64,000 bases of DNA from Burkholderiaceae bacterium (lineage in GTDB: Bacteria > Pseudomonadota > Gammaproteobacteria > Burkholderiales > Burkholderiaceae_B): positions 1 to 64,000 of the forward strand of contig JAGOAJ010000014.1 of the NCBI GenBank assembly GCA_017983955.1. The letters run 5' to 3'. The notes under the pieces are model-generated. The model was not told the origin of the DNA. It was given only the letters and a program-made list of their open reading frames with translations, and did no database searches. The position numbers and the translations under genes were made by a program. Below are positions 36,740 to 43,910 of the stretch, piece after piece (position 1 is the stretch's first letter; the number at the start of each line of letters is the position of its first letter).

Positions 36740-37621
36740 TTAGTGAACATGCAGAGCGGCATATCGTTCTGCTACGGCGATTGCAGCGGCGTTGATGATA
36801 TCGAGATTGCCCGCATAAATAGGAAGGTAATCTCCTGCTCCCTCGACTTCAACGCTAACCATAAAATGGTCCCCTCTACGAAATGGCTCAACGACAAGCC
36901 TGTAACCTGGGACATACTGCTGAACTCGGGCGACCATTTCATTAATTGACTTGTGCAGTTCTTTCTCGTCGGTATCTTCGTCCATGACAGCGTAGATCGT
37001 ATTGCGCATGATCAGGGGAGGGTCTGCTGGGTTCAGCACCACCATGGCCTTGCCGCGCGTAGCCCCCCCAATCTCTTGAATAGCACGGGCAGTTGTATGG
37101 GTAAATTCTTCAATGTTGTCTCGAGCGCCTTTACCAGCGCCCTTGCTCGCGATCGTGGCAACGATCTCGGCATAATGCACTTTACCAACCCGGCTGAATC
37201 CGTACACCAACGGGATCGTGGCCTGAGCGGCGCACGATATCAGGTTCACGTTTGACATTGAACCCATGTCGGCAAGATTCACACACGGCACGACGCTAGG
37301 GCCAACCTTCGCGGGTGTCAAGTCTATTGCTCTTATTCCTGCCGCTTCAAATCGAGGAGCGTTTGCTAGATGTGCTTTTGCAGAAGTTGCTTCAAAAACA
37401 AGATCTATGTCTCGACATTCAAGAACTGCCTCCACGCCATCCGCAGATGTTGTTATACCCAATTCCCTGGCTCTTGCGAGCCCATCGGATGCTGGGTCAA
37501 TACCTGCAACGAGCTTCAAATTAAAGTTCTCGTTGCGCAGTGCCTTATAGGCAAGATCGGTCCCTATGTTTCCGGATCCCAATATCGCTACATTCAGTTT
37601 TCGTTTTACCTGCTCCAACAT
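36740..37621 (-). CDS. Acetaldehyde dehydrogenase (acylating)
   Basis: Converts acetaldehyde, CoA and NAD to acetyl-CoA, partner of the aldolase. The 293-residue protein has the Rossmann start LNVAILGSGNIGTDL, the ATSAKAH loop, and the nucleophile Cys130 in NLISCAAQATIPLV. In the DmpF/BphJ/MhpF enzymes I know, this reads CGGQAT, so the Gly-Gly next to the cysteine is Ala-Ala here. The dimer/aldolase-contact region VVLNPADPPLIMRNTIYAVM and the C-terminal AGNLDIINAAAI are standard. AGGAGA precedes the ATG. Confidence 0.93.
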   Translation of the reverse strand: MLEQVKRKLNVAILGSGNIGTDLAYKALRNENFNLKLVAGIDPASDGLARARELGITTSADGVEAVLECRDIDLVFEATSAKAHLANAPRFEAAGIRAIDLTPAKVGPSVVPCVNLADMGSMSNVNLISCAAQATIPLVYGFSRVGKVHYAEIVATIASKGAGKGARDNIEEFTHTTARAIQEIGGATRGKAMVVLNPADPPLIMRNTIYAVMDEDTDEKELHKSINEMVARVQQYVPGYRLVVEPFRRGDHFMVSVEVEGAGDYLPIYAGNLDIINAAAIAVAERYAALHVH

Positions 37622-37673
37622 TTGCTTGTCTCCTTTGTGGAAAAATCCAGCTAAAAATTTCTAGGGCACTCGT

Positions 37674-38138
37674 TCATAGAGGGACGTGCACGCCTGGCCC
37701 CAGGTCTTGCGTGTGCAACACAAGTTCACGATCTTGCAGTTTCGGGGAAGTGGGTTGTGCTAGATCAATGGTGTCTATGTATGTACCAATGGCAAGAATG
37801 GAAGATGTCCCGTTCGGATTAGTCTGAAAAACGGCGACTTTGCTACGAGTCCGGATTTTATTGGGCTCTATTTCCGTCACATTGGTTACCGTGGCATGGC
37901 GACTCAGCTTGGCGTCCACTCGAACGTGCTCGGGAATCATCTTGATCAACATCTCGAAGCCTTTGCGATCATGCTGAAGCCACACCATATCTTTGCCTAG
38001 ATCCGGACTAAATGTCCTGACGACATACTCGAAATCGGACGAGCATTGCTCGAGAAACTCACCGAATCGCTCTTCGTCCAGTAGCTCACATGTCTGGCCT
38101 ATGAAATCGGTCGCCGTGGCTCTTGCCGTACTGTTCAT
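37674..38138 (-). CDS. Ring-hydroxylating oxygenase beta (small) subunit
   Basis: A 154-residue protein of the SnoaL/NTF2-like beta-subunit family of Rieske oxygenases. These subunits are structural and complete an alpha3beta3 oxygenase. Recognisable parts are the N-terminal helix (ATDFIGQTCELLDEERFGEFLEQ), the sheet with FEYVVRTFSP and the segment HATVTNVTEIEPNKIRTRSKVAVFQT. I place the start at 38138 because AGGAG is 6 bases before it and would overlap the ATG at 38144. It begins 9 bases after alpha. Similarity beyond the fold is loose. Confidence 0.85.
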   Translation of the reverse strand: MNSTARATATDFIGQTCELLDEERFGEFLEQCSSDFEYVVRTFSPDLGKDMVWLQHDRKGFEMLIKMIPEHVRVDAKLSRHATVTNVTEIEPNKIRTRSKVAVFQTNPNGTSSILAIGTYIDTIDLAQPTSPKLQDRELVLHTQDLGPGVHVPL

Positions 38139-38147
38139 TCTCATCTC

Positions 38148-39377
38148 CTAAGACTGAGCAAAGGCAGGCTCCATGCCTGCTTCGACCTTTGCGCGTACAT
38201 CGAATGGATCACTGGCCTGTCGATTCATTTTCTTTCCCCAGACCCTGTAGTACGCACGCATGATCTCGTCGTCTTGCGCTAGCAAATTCTCATGTCGGGC
38301 AATCAAACCGTACCTAGAGGCACCATGTACGCTGGACCTTTGCACGGCCTCCACAAAAATCAGATCTTCGGGAAGGTTTCTACCCAACGGTCCCCATATT
38401 TGATTGTGGTGCTTACGGCGTTCCTTACGATCATCAGGCGACTCGCCCTTGATACCCAACCCACGTTGTTCAACTATCGTCAGCCCCGGCGCAATAGGCG
38501 TGCTCGTGTCGATTCTGACGTTCGTAGCTCGAACAATTATGGTGGTATTGGGAAATAGATCTGCGAAGCGGAACTCTCCCGGCGTTAACCCCGGTAACTC
38601 TAGAGCATCACGTGCGGAAAAACCTTTGTAATTTTGATACTTAACCTGGAAGGGACGCATGGTTCCATGCCCCTCAGGGTGGATTTGCCACGTACGCTCG
38701 TGGTACCCGTCTACAGCGATACTCGTTGCCCTGTTAACTACATGCCCCCACTCGTGGTAAAGCTCCATGTTGGTTTCATGCCATTGCTTCCAGTTCGCTT
38801 TGACGATCGCCCGATGTAAATGAAATACCTCAAGTGGCTGGGTTCCCATACACTCCTCAAGGTGCTCCATCGCGTTACCAATGTGATCAAGAAAATCATC
38901 GGCGGCGTCGTTGAGACTAACAAAATAAAGGCCCAGCTTCTCCGCAATACGGACCTTACGCAAGCCGCAGGAATCTTGGTTAAAGCCTACTTTGGTATAC
39001 CCCTCCGGTCGAGTGATGTGCGTGCAACTTCCTTTATCGTCGAACGACCATAGGTGAAAGAAGCAAGTAAGGTGACGCGCATTGCCGCGTCGTGCTCGTA
39101 CCAATGGGGCGCCCCGATGGGGGCAGGCGTTCACGAACGCACGAACCTGTCCGTCAGCTCCGCGCAAGAGCACAACGGAGACGCCAGCGACATCAGTTAC
39201 TCGATAATCTCCTGGATCTGGCATCTCACTTTCATGACACGCGAATTTCCATGCCTTTGCAAAGATATTCTTTCGTTCTTCATCAAGAATCTGCTGACTT
39301 GTATATATCGCACTGTCAACATAGTGATCTGAGGGCACGGGCGGCGGTGACGCCCACTCAGTACCATTCTTAGCCAT
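38148..39377 (-). CDS. Rieske non-heme iron oxygenase alpha subunit
   Basis: Catalytic subunit of 409 residues. The Rieske domain has Cys85-x-His87 in NACPHRGAPL and Cys105-x2-His108 in TCFFHLW, with 17 residues between the pairs (normal). The catalytic domain has the expected mononuclear-iron helix in NWKQWHETNMELYHEWGHV. This gives bridging residue Glu205, His208 and His212, with Asp338 in LPEDLIFVEAVQ as the probable third ligand. Two features are odd. The bridging residue is Glu, not the usual Asp, as I recall for carnitine oxygenase CntA. The two histidines are separated by three residues, not four. The substrate cannot be assigned. It is the first structural gene after the IclR regulator, with AGGAG before the ATG. 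Confidence 0.92.
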   Translation of the reverse strand: MAKNGTEWASPPPVPSDHYVDSAIYTSQQILDEERKNIFAKAWKFACHESEMPDPGDYRVTDVAGVSVVLLRGADGQVRAFVNACPHRGAPLVRARRGNARHLTCFFHLWSFDDKGSCTHITRPEGYTKVGFNQDSCGLRKVRIAEKLGLYFVSLNDAADDFLDHIGNAMEHLEECMGTQPLEVFHLHRAIVKANWKQWHETNMELYHEWGHVVNRATSIAVDGYHERTWQIHPEGHGTMRPFQVKYQNYKGFSARDALELPGLTPGEFRFADLFPNTTIIVRATNVRIDTSTPIAPGLTIVEQRGLGIKGESPDDRKERRKHHNQIWGPLGRNLPEDLIFVEAVQRSSVHGASRYGLIARHENLLAQDDEIMRAYYRVWGKKMNRQASDPFDVRAKVEAGMEPAFAQS

Positions 39378-39397
39378 ATCTAGTCTCCTTAGTGTTC

Positions 39398-40276
39398 TTA
39401 CCGGTCAGACTCATCTCTGAAGCCGACTTGTTGGACATTGGTTGTAGAATTGAACATAAAAAATAATGAACGCAGGTCGGGACCGCTGTGCGAAAGCAAG
39501 GAAGCAGACGTGCGCATAGCAAAACCGATTTCCTTTTCTCTGTCTGACGTAATAGCATCCGAGCGTGCCGTGATAGCCAGGCACCCAAGTATTTTTTGCG
39601 AATACATCAACGGCGCTGCCATAGAGGTAATTCCGAGGTAGGGTTCATCTCGGCCCACTGAGTACCCTTGTTGCCGAACCTCTGACAAAGCCTCAGCAAA
39701 CTGTGCAGGACTAATCGCCGTTTTCGGAGTAACAGCCTCGTAAGGCCCGTTTCCTAGCAGAGCGGCCCGTTCCTTATCGGTCTTCCACGCAACCAATATC
39801 TTCCCCGTAGCCGAAGCGTGAAGCGGGCTATCGAGCCACGTATCGTAATAGGGCACCAGTTGATGTGCACCGCGTGCGACGTCCACCGTCATTCGTTTAT
39901 CGCCTACAAAAATGATCAGCGTTGTGGTTTGGCCTGACGTATCGCGTAATGACTCGAGAATCGGTCGGGCCGTTCGCCGAAGTTCGCTGATGGGGTGCAG
40001 GAGACGCAAAGTAGACAATGCCCGAGGACCGGCCATGTAACGCTTCGTGTTCTCCTCTCTTGCCGCGTAGCCTAAATCAATAAGCGTCTGTAAGAGTCTA
40101 TGCGTGCTTGAGGTATCAAAGCCGGAAATTGCCGCCAAATCGGTCAGGCTCACCGGTGCCAGTGACTCAAGCAACAACTCAACAAGACACAAGCCTTTTT
40201 GTAATGAACCTACCGCGCCTTTAAGTTCCGGTCTCTTCTCAGACGCTATGTCTTTCTTAGGATCTGCCTTGGCCAT
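39398..40276 (-). CDS. IclR-family transcriptional regulator
   Basis: A 292-residue regulator heading the operon. The N-terminal winged helix-turn-helix (VGSLQKGLCLVELLLESLAPVSLTDLAAISGFDTSSTHRLLQTLIDLGYA) is followed by the IclR effector domain with SPLHASATGKILVAW and GYSVGRDEPYLGITSMAAPL. IclR proteins control many aromatic and small-acid catabolic operons, as activators or repressors with a metabolite ligand. It lies 20 bases upstream of the alpha gene in the same direction. A perfect inverted repeat 18 bases upstream of its start is a likely autoregulatory site. It is the only regulator in the cluster. Confidence 0.92.
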   Translation of the reverse strand: MAKADPKKDIASEKRPELKGAVGSLQKGLCLVELLLESLAPVSLTDLAAISGFDTSSTHRLLQTLIDLGYAAREENTKRYMAGPRALSTLRLLHPISELRRTARPILESLRDTSGQTTTLIIFVGDKRMTVDVARGAHQLVPYYDTWLDSPLHASATGKILVAWKTDKERAALLGNGPYEAVTPKTAISPAQFAEALSEVRQQGYSVGRDEPYLGITSMAAPLMYSQKILGCLAITARSDAITSDREKEIGFAMRTSASLLSHSGPDLRSLFFMFNSTTNVQQVGFRDESDR

Positions 40277-40294
40277 CTAATTTCCTTTTTTACT

Positions 40295-40315
40295 GGTTAA
40301 GTTTTCGTTAACCAA
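40295..40315 (-). promoter_or_regulatory. Candidate IclR operator
   Basis: TGGTTAA-N7-TTAACCA, a perfect 7-base inverted repeat with a 7-base centre, 18 bases upstream of the IclR start codon. Its position in the promoter of the regulator-first operon makes it the best candidate for the IclR binding site. The symmetry is directly visible; the function is inferred. Confidence 0.6.
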
Positions 40316-40899
40316 CAAGATAATTGCAATAATAGGGAATTTCATTTCAACTAACAATAATATTTCTTGATTTATAGGGAAAACCATAATGCTAGAGCCA
40401 ATAGTTTCGCCATAGACCTTAGGCCTCGTCGCTCATATTGCGTTACGAGCTCACTCTTTAGGAACCTTCTATGGACTCACCATGATTTCAGAAACAGCAA
40501 CTCGGCTCGCGCGCACACTGCCTCCGTCGAGCGACCGGGTTACCGAAGAAACCCCTAGCAGTAAGCTCAACAACAAACGTTTGAATACGCGTTTCACGCG
40601 GTTAGTAAGTGATCAGTGAAAGGTTGTAAGTTAACTCCTTTCATTTGCTTGCCAAGACTAGACCAACATGAAAGCAGCCTATCGCTTCCTACCCAATGGA
40701 AGGAAGCGATAAGCACGGGCTACTCTCAAAGAGAGTCGTTGTTGGCTGGGGAATCTACACGAGTCAACAGAGCTGTTGACACCAGTCACAGTGTGGATAT
40801 GTTGGCAACCAGGGGGCATGTGCCAAATTATCGTAAGCCACTAAAACGAAACACTGTCATAAGGCCCTAAAGTCCGGCACGAGTTAATCAAACTGCGCG
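40316..40899. other. Gene-poor gap between the Rieske operon and TRAP system 2
   Basis: About 580 bases with no confident gene. The first 100 bases are AT-rich and should hold the operon promoter. A 45-codon frame at 40482-40619 (starting MISETATRLARTLPPSSDR) could be a fragment of a lost gene; an AGGA lies 20 bases upstream. Two perfect hairpins at 40681-40736 are listed separately. The region marks the right edge of the lower-GC segment and may be a scar of insertion, but no att site, tRNA end or transposase remnant was recognised. Confidence 0.5.
40681..40736. repeat. Two adjacent perfect hairpins in the gap
   Basis: Hairpin 1 (40681-40710) is ATCGCTTCCT-N10-AGGAAGCGAT. Hairpin 2 (40722-40736) is ACTCTC-AAA-GAGAGT. 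They are 11 bases apart, lack a T tract, and lie 160 bases beyond the end of TRAP dctM. They could terminate that transcript, form a small RNA, or be remnants of a mobile element. Confidence 0.55.
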
Positions 40900-42177
40900 C
40901 TAGCCATACACCAAGACCTTGAAGAACAGGCTAATTTGGGGCATATAAGTAATCAGCATCAGGCAGGTCACCACCACAGCGACAAAAGGCAGCAAGGGCC
41001 TGATCAATCGTTCTAGCGGTATATTCGCCACCGTGCAGGCAGCAAACAGATTGACCCCGAACGGCGGTGTCACCATACCCAAGGCCAGGTTGACCACCAT
41101 GATGACCCCAAAGTGCGCTGGATCAACCCCGAACTGCATAGCCACGGGCAGCAGCAACGGAGCCAGCACGACAATGGACGCCGAGGTTTCGATAAACATG
41201 CCTATCAAGAACAGAGCAAGGTTTACCCCCAATAGGAAGGTGTACTTGTCACTGAAAATATGACCTAACCATTCGCCCAACGCGGCCGGTATACCGGCGC
41301 GATTCAACAAAAACCCGAATACGCCAGCATTGGCGATAATAAACATAATGACGGCTGTGGAAATCACCGACCTATGTAAGGTTTTAGAAAGGTTAGCAAA
41401 GGTTAGGCGACGATAGATAAAAATCCCCACCACCAAGGCATACACCACGGCAACGGCTGACGCCTCTGTTGGCGTAAATATGCCGCCGTAAATACCGCCC
41501 AGAATAATTCCCGGCATTAACAGCGCCAACCAGGCGCGCTTAAACGCTGGCCAAAGGCCCAGCCTGCCAACGCCGTCGTTCTTGCCATACCCATGGCGAC
41601 GGGCATAAAACCACACATACAAGCCCAGTGCGAACCCTATAAGCAGGCCAGGCCCTATACCGGCAATAAATAATTCACCCACAGACGTATCGGTTGCCAC
41701 GGCAAACAAAATCATGGGTATGGACGGCGGAATAATCACGCCCAGCTCTGCGGCCGTGGCCTGCAGCGACGCCGCAAAAGGCTTGGGGTAACCGTGCTTG
41801 ACCATGGCGGGTATCAAGATGGCCCCCACGGCAAACGTAGTTGCCACGCTGGACCCAGCCACAGCGGCAAATATCATGCAGGTCAACACGCAACTGATGG
41901 CCAAGCCGCCCTGCAGGCCACCCACCACGCTTTTGGCGAAGTCCACCATGCGTTCAGAAATGCCGCCCGCCTCCATCAGGTTGCCGGCCAATATAAAAAA
42001 CGGCACAGCTACCAAGGGGTATTTATCCAGTGACGCATAAATTTGCTGCGCCACCACCAACCATGTCATATTCCCATCCCAGGCTACGCCCAGCATGCTG
42101 GCCAGGCCTATGGCCACAGCCACTGGCACCGACAGGCCAAAGAACAACAACATGGATACAACCATCAACTGAGGCAT
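40900..42177 (-). CDS. TRAP transporter large membrane subunit DctM (system 2)
   Basis: A 425-residue DctM permease with about 12 membrane segments. Family landmarks are YPLVAVPFFILAGNLMEAGGISERMVDFA, AVAGSSVATTFAVGAILIPAMVKHGYP, GVIIPPSIPMILFAVATDTSVGELF, GIFTPTEASAVAVVYAL and TPPFGVNLFAACTV near the end. It is the last gene of a dctP-dctQ-dctM operon, 28 bases after dctQ. The solute is not predictable from DctM. Confidence 0.92.
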   Translation of the reverse strand: MPQLMVVSMLLFFGLSVPVAVAIGLASMLGVAWDGNMTWLVVAQQIYASLDKYPLVAVPFFILAGNLMEAGGISERMVDFAKSVVGGLQGGLAISCVLTCMIFAAVAGSSVATTFAVGAILIPAMVKHGYPKPFAASLQATAAELGVIIPPSIPMILFAVATDTSVGELFIAGIGPGLLIGFALGLYVWFYARRHGYGKNDGVGRLGLWPAFKRAWLALLMPGIILGGIYGGIFTPTEASAVAVVYALVVGIFIYRRLTFANLSKTLHRSVISTAVIMFIIANAGVFGFLLNRAGIPAALGEWLGHIFSDKYTFLLGVNLALFLIGMFIETSASIVVLAPLLLPVAMQFGVDPAHFGVIMVVNLALGMVTPPFGVNLFAACTVANIPLERLIRPLLPFVAVVVTCLMLITYMPQISLFFKVLVYG

Positions 42178-42205
42178 GCTTACACCTGATCGCGGATATT
42201 TTTAA

Positions 42206-42700
42206 TTAAATGACGGTGTCATCAACGATGGCCTGCCGAGGACCTTGGGCCCAATGCGCCACTACGCCAATAATGGCCAGCGTCATGCCTATAGGAATGG
42301 CAACGTATATCCAGGAAATGGACATGTCCAGACTGGGCATGGTCTGAAACCGCACCCGCCATGTCATTTGGCCGCCTACCCAGGCCATAAAGCCCAGAAA
42401 ACAGACGGTAATGAATAAAATGACATGTTCCAGCTTGCGCTTATTACGTGGTGCAAGAATGCTGTGCAGCATTTCCACGCTAAGCATGGCCCCTTGGCGA
42501 AACGCCATGGACACACCCAGCATCACAGTCCAAATTAGCGCAGCACGTGTCCAGGCTTCGCTCCAGTCGGCAGGAGTCTCCAACACAAAGCGTGCCAGCA
42601 CCTGATAAAAGCCTGCAGCTACCGCTGACAACAACAAAAGCTGGGTAATGATAGACACCAGTCTAAACAGACGGCGGTCCAGAGTATGAAGTAATGACAC
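42206..42700 (-). CDS. TRAP transporter small membrane subunit DctQ (system 2)
   Basis: A 164-residue, four-helix DctQ protein containing QVLARFVLETPADWSEAWTRAALIWTVMLGVSMAFRQGAMLSVEML, the usual second and third helices with the conserved Arg and Glu. Translation starts with GTG at 42700, with AGGA 7 bases upstream; no better ATG is near. A large hairpin lies between it and dctP. Confidence 0.87.
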   Translation of the reverse strand: MSLLHTLDRRLFRLVSIITQLLLLSAVAAGFYQVLARFVLETPADWSEAWTRAALIWTVMLGVSMAFRQGAMLSVEMLHSILAPRNKRKLEHVILFITVCFLGFMAWVGGQMTWRVRFQTMPSLDMSISWIYVAIPIGMTLAIIGVVAHWAQGPRQAIVDDTVI

Positions 42701-42755
42701 GGAAATTTCCTGTGTTCTGTACTAGGCGCAATATAGGCCAGGAAAAACAACAACA

Positions 42756-42805
42756 CGGCGGGTTATGTATCTGTATCTATTACTAGTCCCAGATACATAC
42801 CGCCG
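42756..42805 (-). promoter_or_regulatory. Intercistronic stem-loop between dctP and dctQ
   Basis: Arms CGGCGG and TATGTATCTG pair with CAGATACATA and CCGCCG, giving 16 base pairs with a 2-base bulge and a 16-base loop. It lies 15 bases after the dctP stop in the message. Similar structures after solute-receptor genes protect the upstream mRNA or partly terminate, so that receptor exceeds permease. That role is inferred here. Confidence 0.6.
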
Positions 42806-42819
42806 CGAAACAGTATGAA

Positions 42820-43791
42820 TTACTTGGTGTTCTGGATGGACTCAACCAATTCCTGACCAAACTGTTTGTAGTACTGCGGGTACACCGGCTGTACAGCCTT
42901 CACAAACGCAGCATGATCCACCGTATTGACCTGCATGCCTTGTTTTTTAACTTCTTCTATGCCGCTTGTTTCGATGTCATCAACGTAGGTACGCATGGCC
43001 AAGGCAGACTGGTGGCCTGCATCGGCAAACTTAGCCTTGTCAGCATCAGATAAGCCGTTGTAAACATTGGGGGACATCAGCACCAAGGCGGGGCCGTAAA
43101 CGTGGGCGGTCAACGACAAGTATTTTTGCAACTGCGGCAGCTTGGCCGACACGATTACGGACATGGGATTTTCCTGGCCGTCTATAGTGCCTTGCTGCAA
43201 GGCCGTGGCGACCTCAGGCCAGGCCATAGGGGTAGCCAAGATACCCAACTCGCGGAAGGCTGCAATGTGTATAGGGTTTTCCGTGGTGCGGATTTTTAGA
43301 CCCTTGGCATCTGCAGGTGTAGTTACTGGACGCACGTTATTGGTCAGTTGGCGAAAGCCCTGCTCACCCCAGGCCAAGGCCACCAGGCCGCGCTTGGGAA
43401 ATTCGGTCAGCATTTTTTTACCAATATCGCCATCCAGCACTTTACGTGCATGGTCAAGGTCGCGGAATAGGAAGGGGATATCAAATACGCCCGTGGCTGG
43501 TACAAAGTTCAACGTTGCACCCGTTGACACGATGGCCAAGTCTATCGTACCCAGCTGCAGGCCTTCGATAACCTCGCGTTCACCGCCTAGTGCACTATTG
43601 GGAAACTGTTGTACTTTAAAGTCTGAACCGTTCAGAGCTTTCGCAAAAGCGTCGGCGCCTGCACCATAGTGCGAACTGGTCGATAGTGCGTACGCCATCT
43701 TCAGAGTGGTTTCCGCGGTCACAGGGGTAGCAGCAAAAAGGCCTGCAGCGGACACCGCCAGCAGCACATTAGATAACCAGGATTTACGCAT
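42820..43791 (-). CDS. TRAP transporter solute-binding protein DctP (system 2)
   Basis: A 323-residue periplasmic receptor with a signal peptide (about residues 1-26, ending TPVTAET). The DctP family motif LKIRTTENPIHIAAFRELGILATPMAWPEVATALQQGTIDGQENP carries the carboxylate-binding Arg and the conserved QxGxxDGQE turn. This version, with ENPIHIAAFRELG and GQENP, is typical of C4-dicarboxylate/sialic-acid-like receptors, but the ligand is undetermined. First gene of the operon. Confidence 0.92.
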   Translation of the reverse strand: MRKSWLSNVLLAVSAAGLFAATPVTAETTLKMAYALSTSSHYGAGADAFAKALNGSDFKVQQFPNSALGGEREVIEGLQLGTIDLAIVSTGATLNFVPATGVFDIPFLFRDLDHARKVLDGDIGKKMLTEFPKRGLVALAWGEQGFRQLTNNVRPVTTPADAKGLKIRTTENPIHIAAFRELGILATPMAWPEVATALQQGTIDGQENPMSVIVSAKLPQLQKYLSLTAHVYGPALVLMSPNVYNGLSDADKAKFADAGHQSALAMRTYVDDIETSGIEEVKKQGMQVNTVDHAAFVKAVQPVYPQYYKQFGQELVESIQNTK

Positions 43792-43910
43792 GTTTGAGTT
43801 CCATCACAGTGTTTGATAAGCCCGACGGGCTGTTATTTGATAGGGCGGCAGGCCGCCCTCCCAGTGTTTTTAACAGAAACACCAGAGACAGACTACTGGG
43901 GTTTCTCCGC

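Noticed and set aside
34303-39377. Assignment of the oxygenase as methanesulfonate monooxygenase (MsmABCD)
   Set aside because: The subunit set is similar, but as I recall MsmA has about 26 residues between its Rieske ligand pairs, whereas this alpha has 17; the aldolase pair also does not fit a C1 sulfonate.
30660-40276. Isoleucine ATA codon rarity as evidence that the Rieske operon is foreign
   Set aside because: I suspected ATA was rarer here, but counting the alpha subunit gave about 4 of 19, the same as core genes.
43842-43859. AGGGCGG-CAGG-CCGCCCT hairpin as the acetolactate synthase terminator
   Set aside because: The stem is perfect, but no T tract follows on the minus strand and it lies in the dctP promoter region, so the role is unclear; not listed as a feature.
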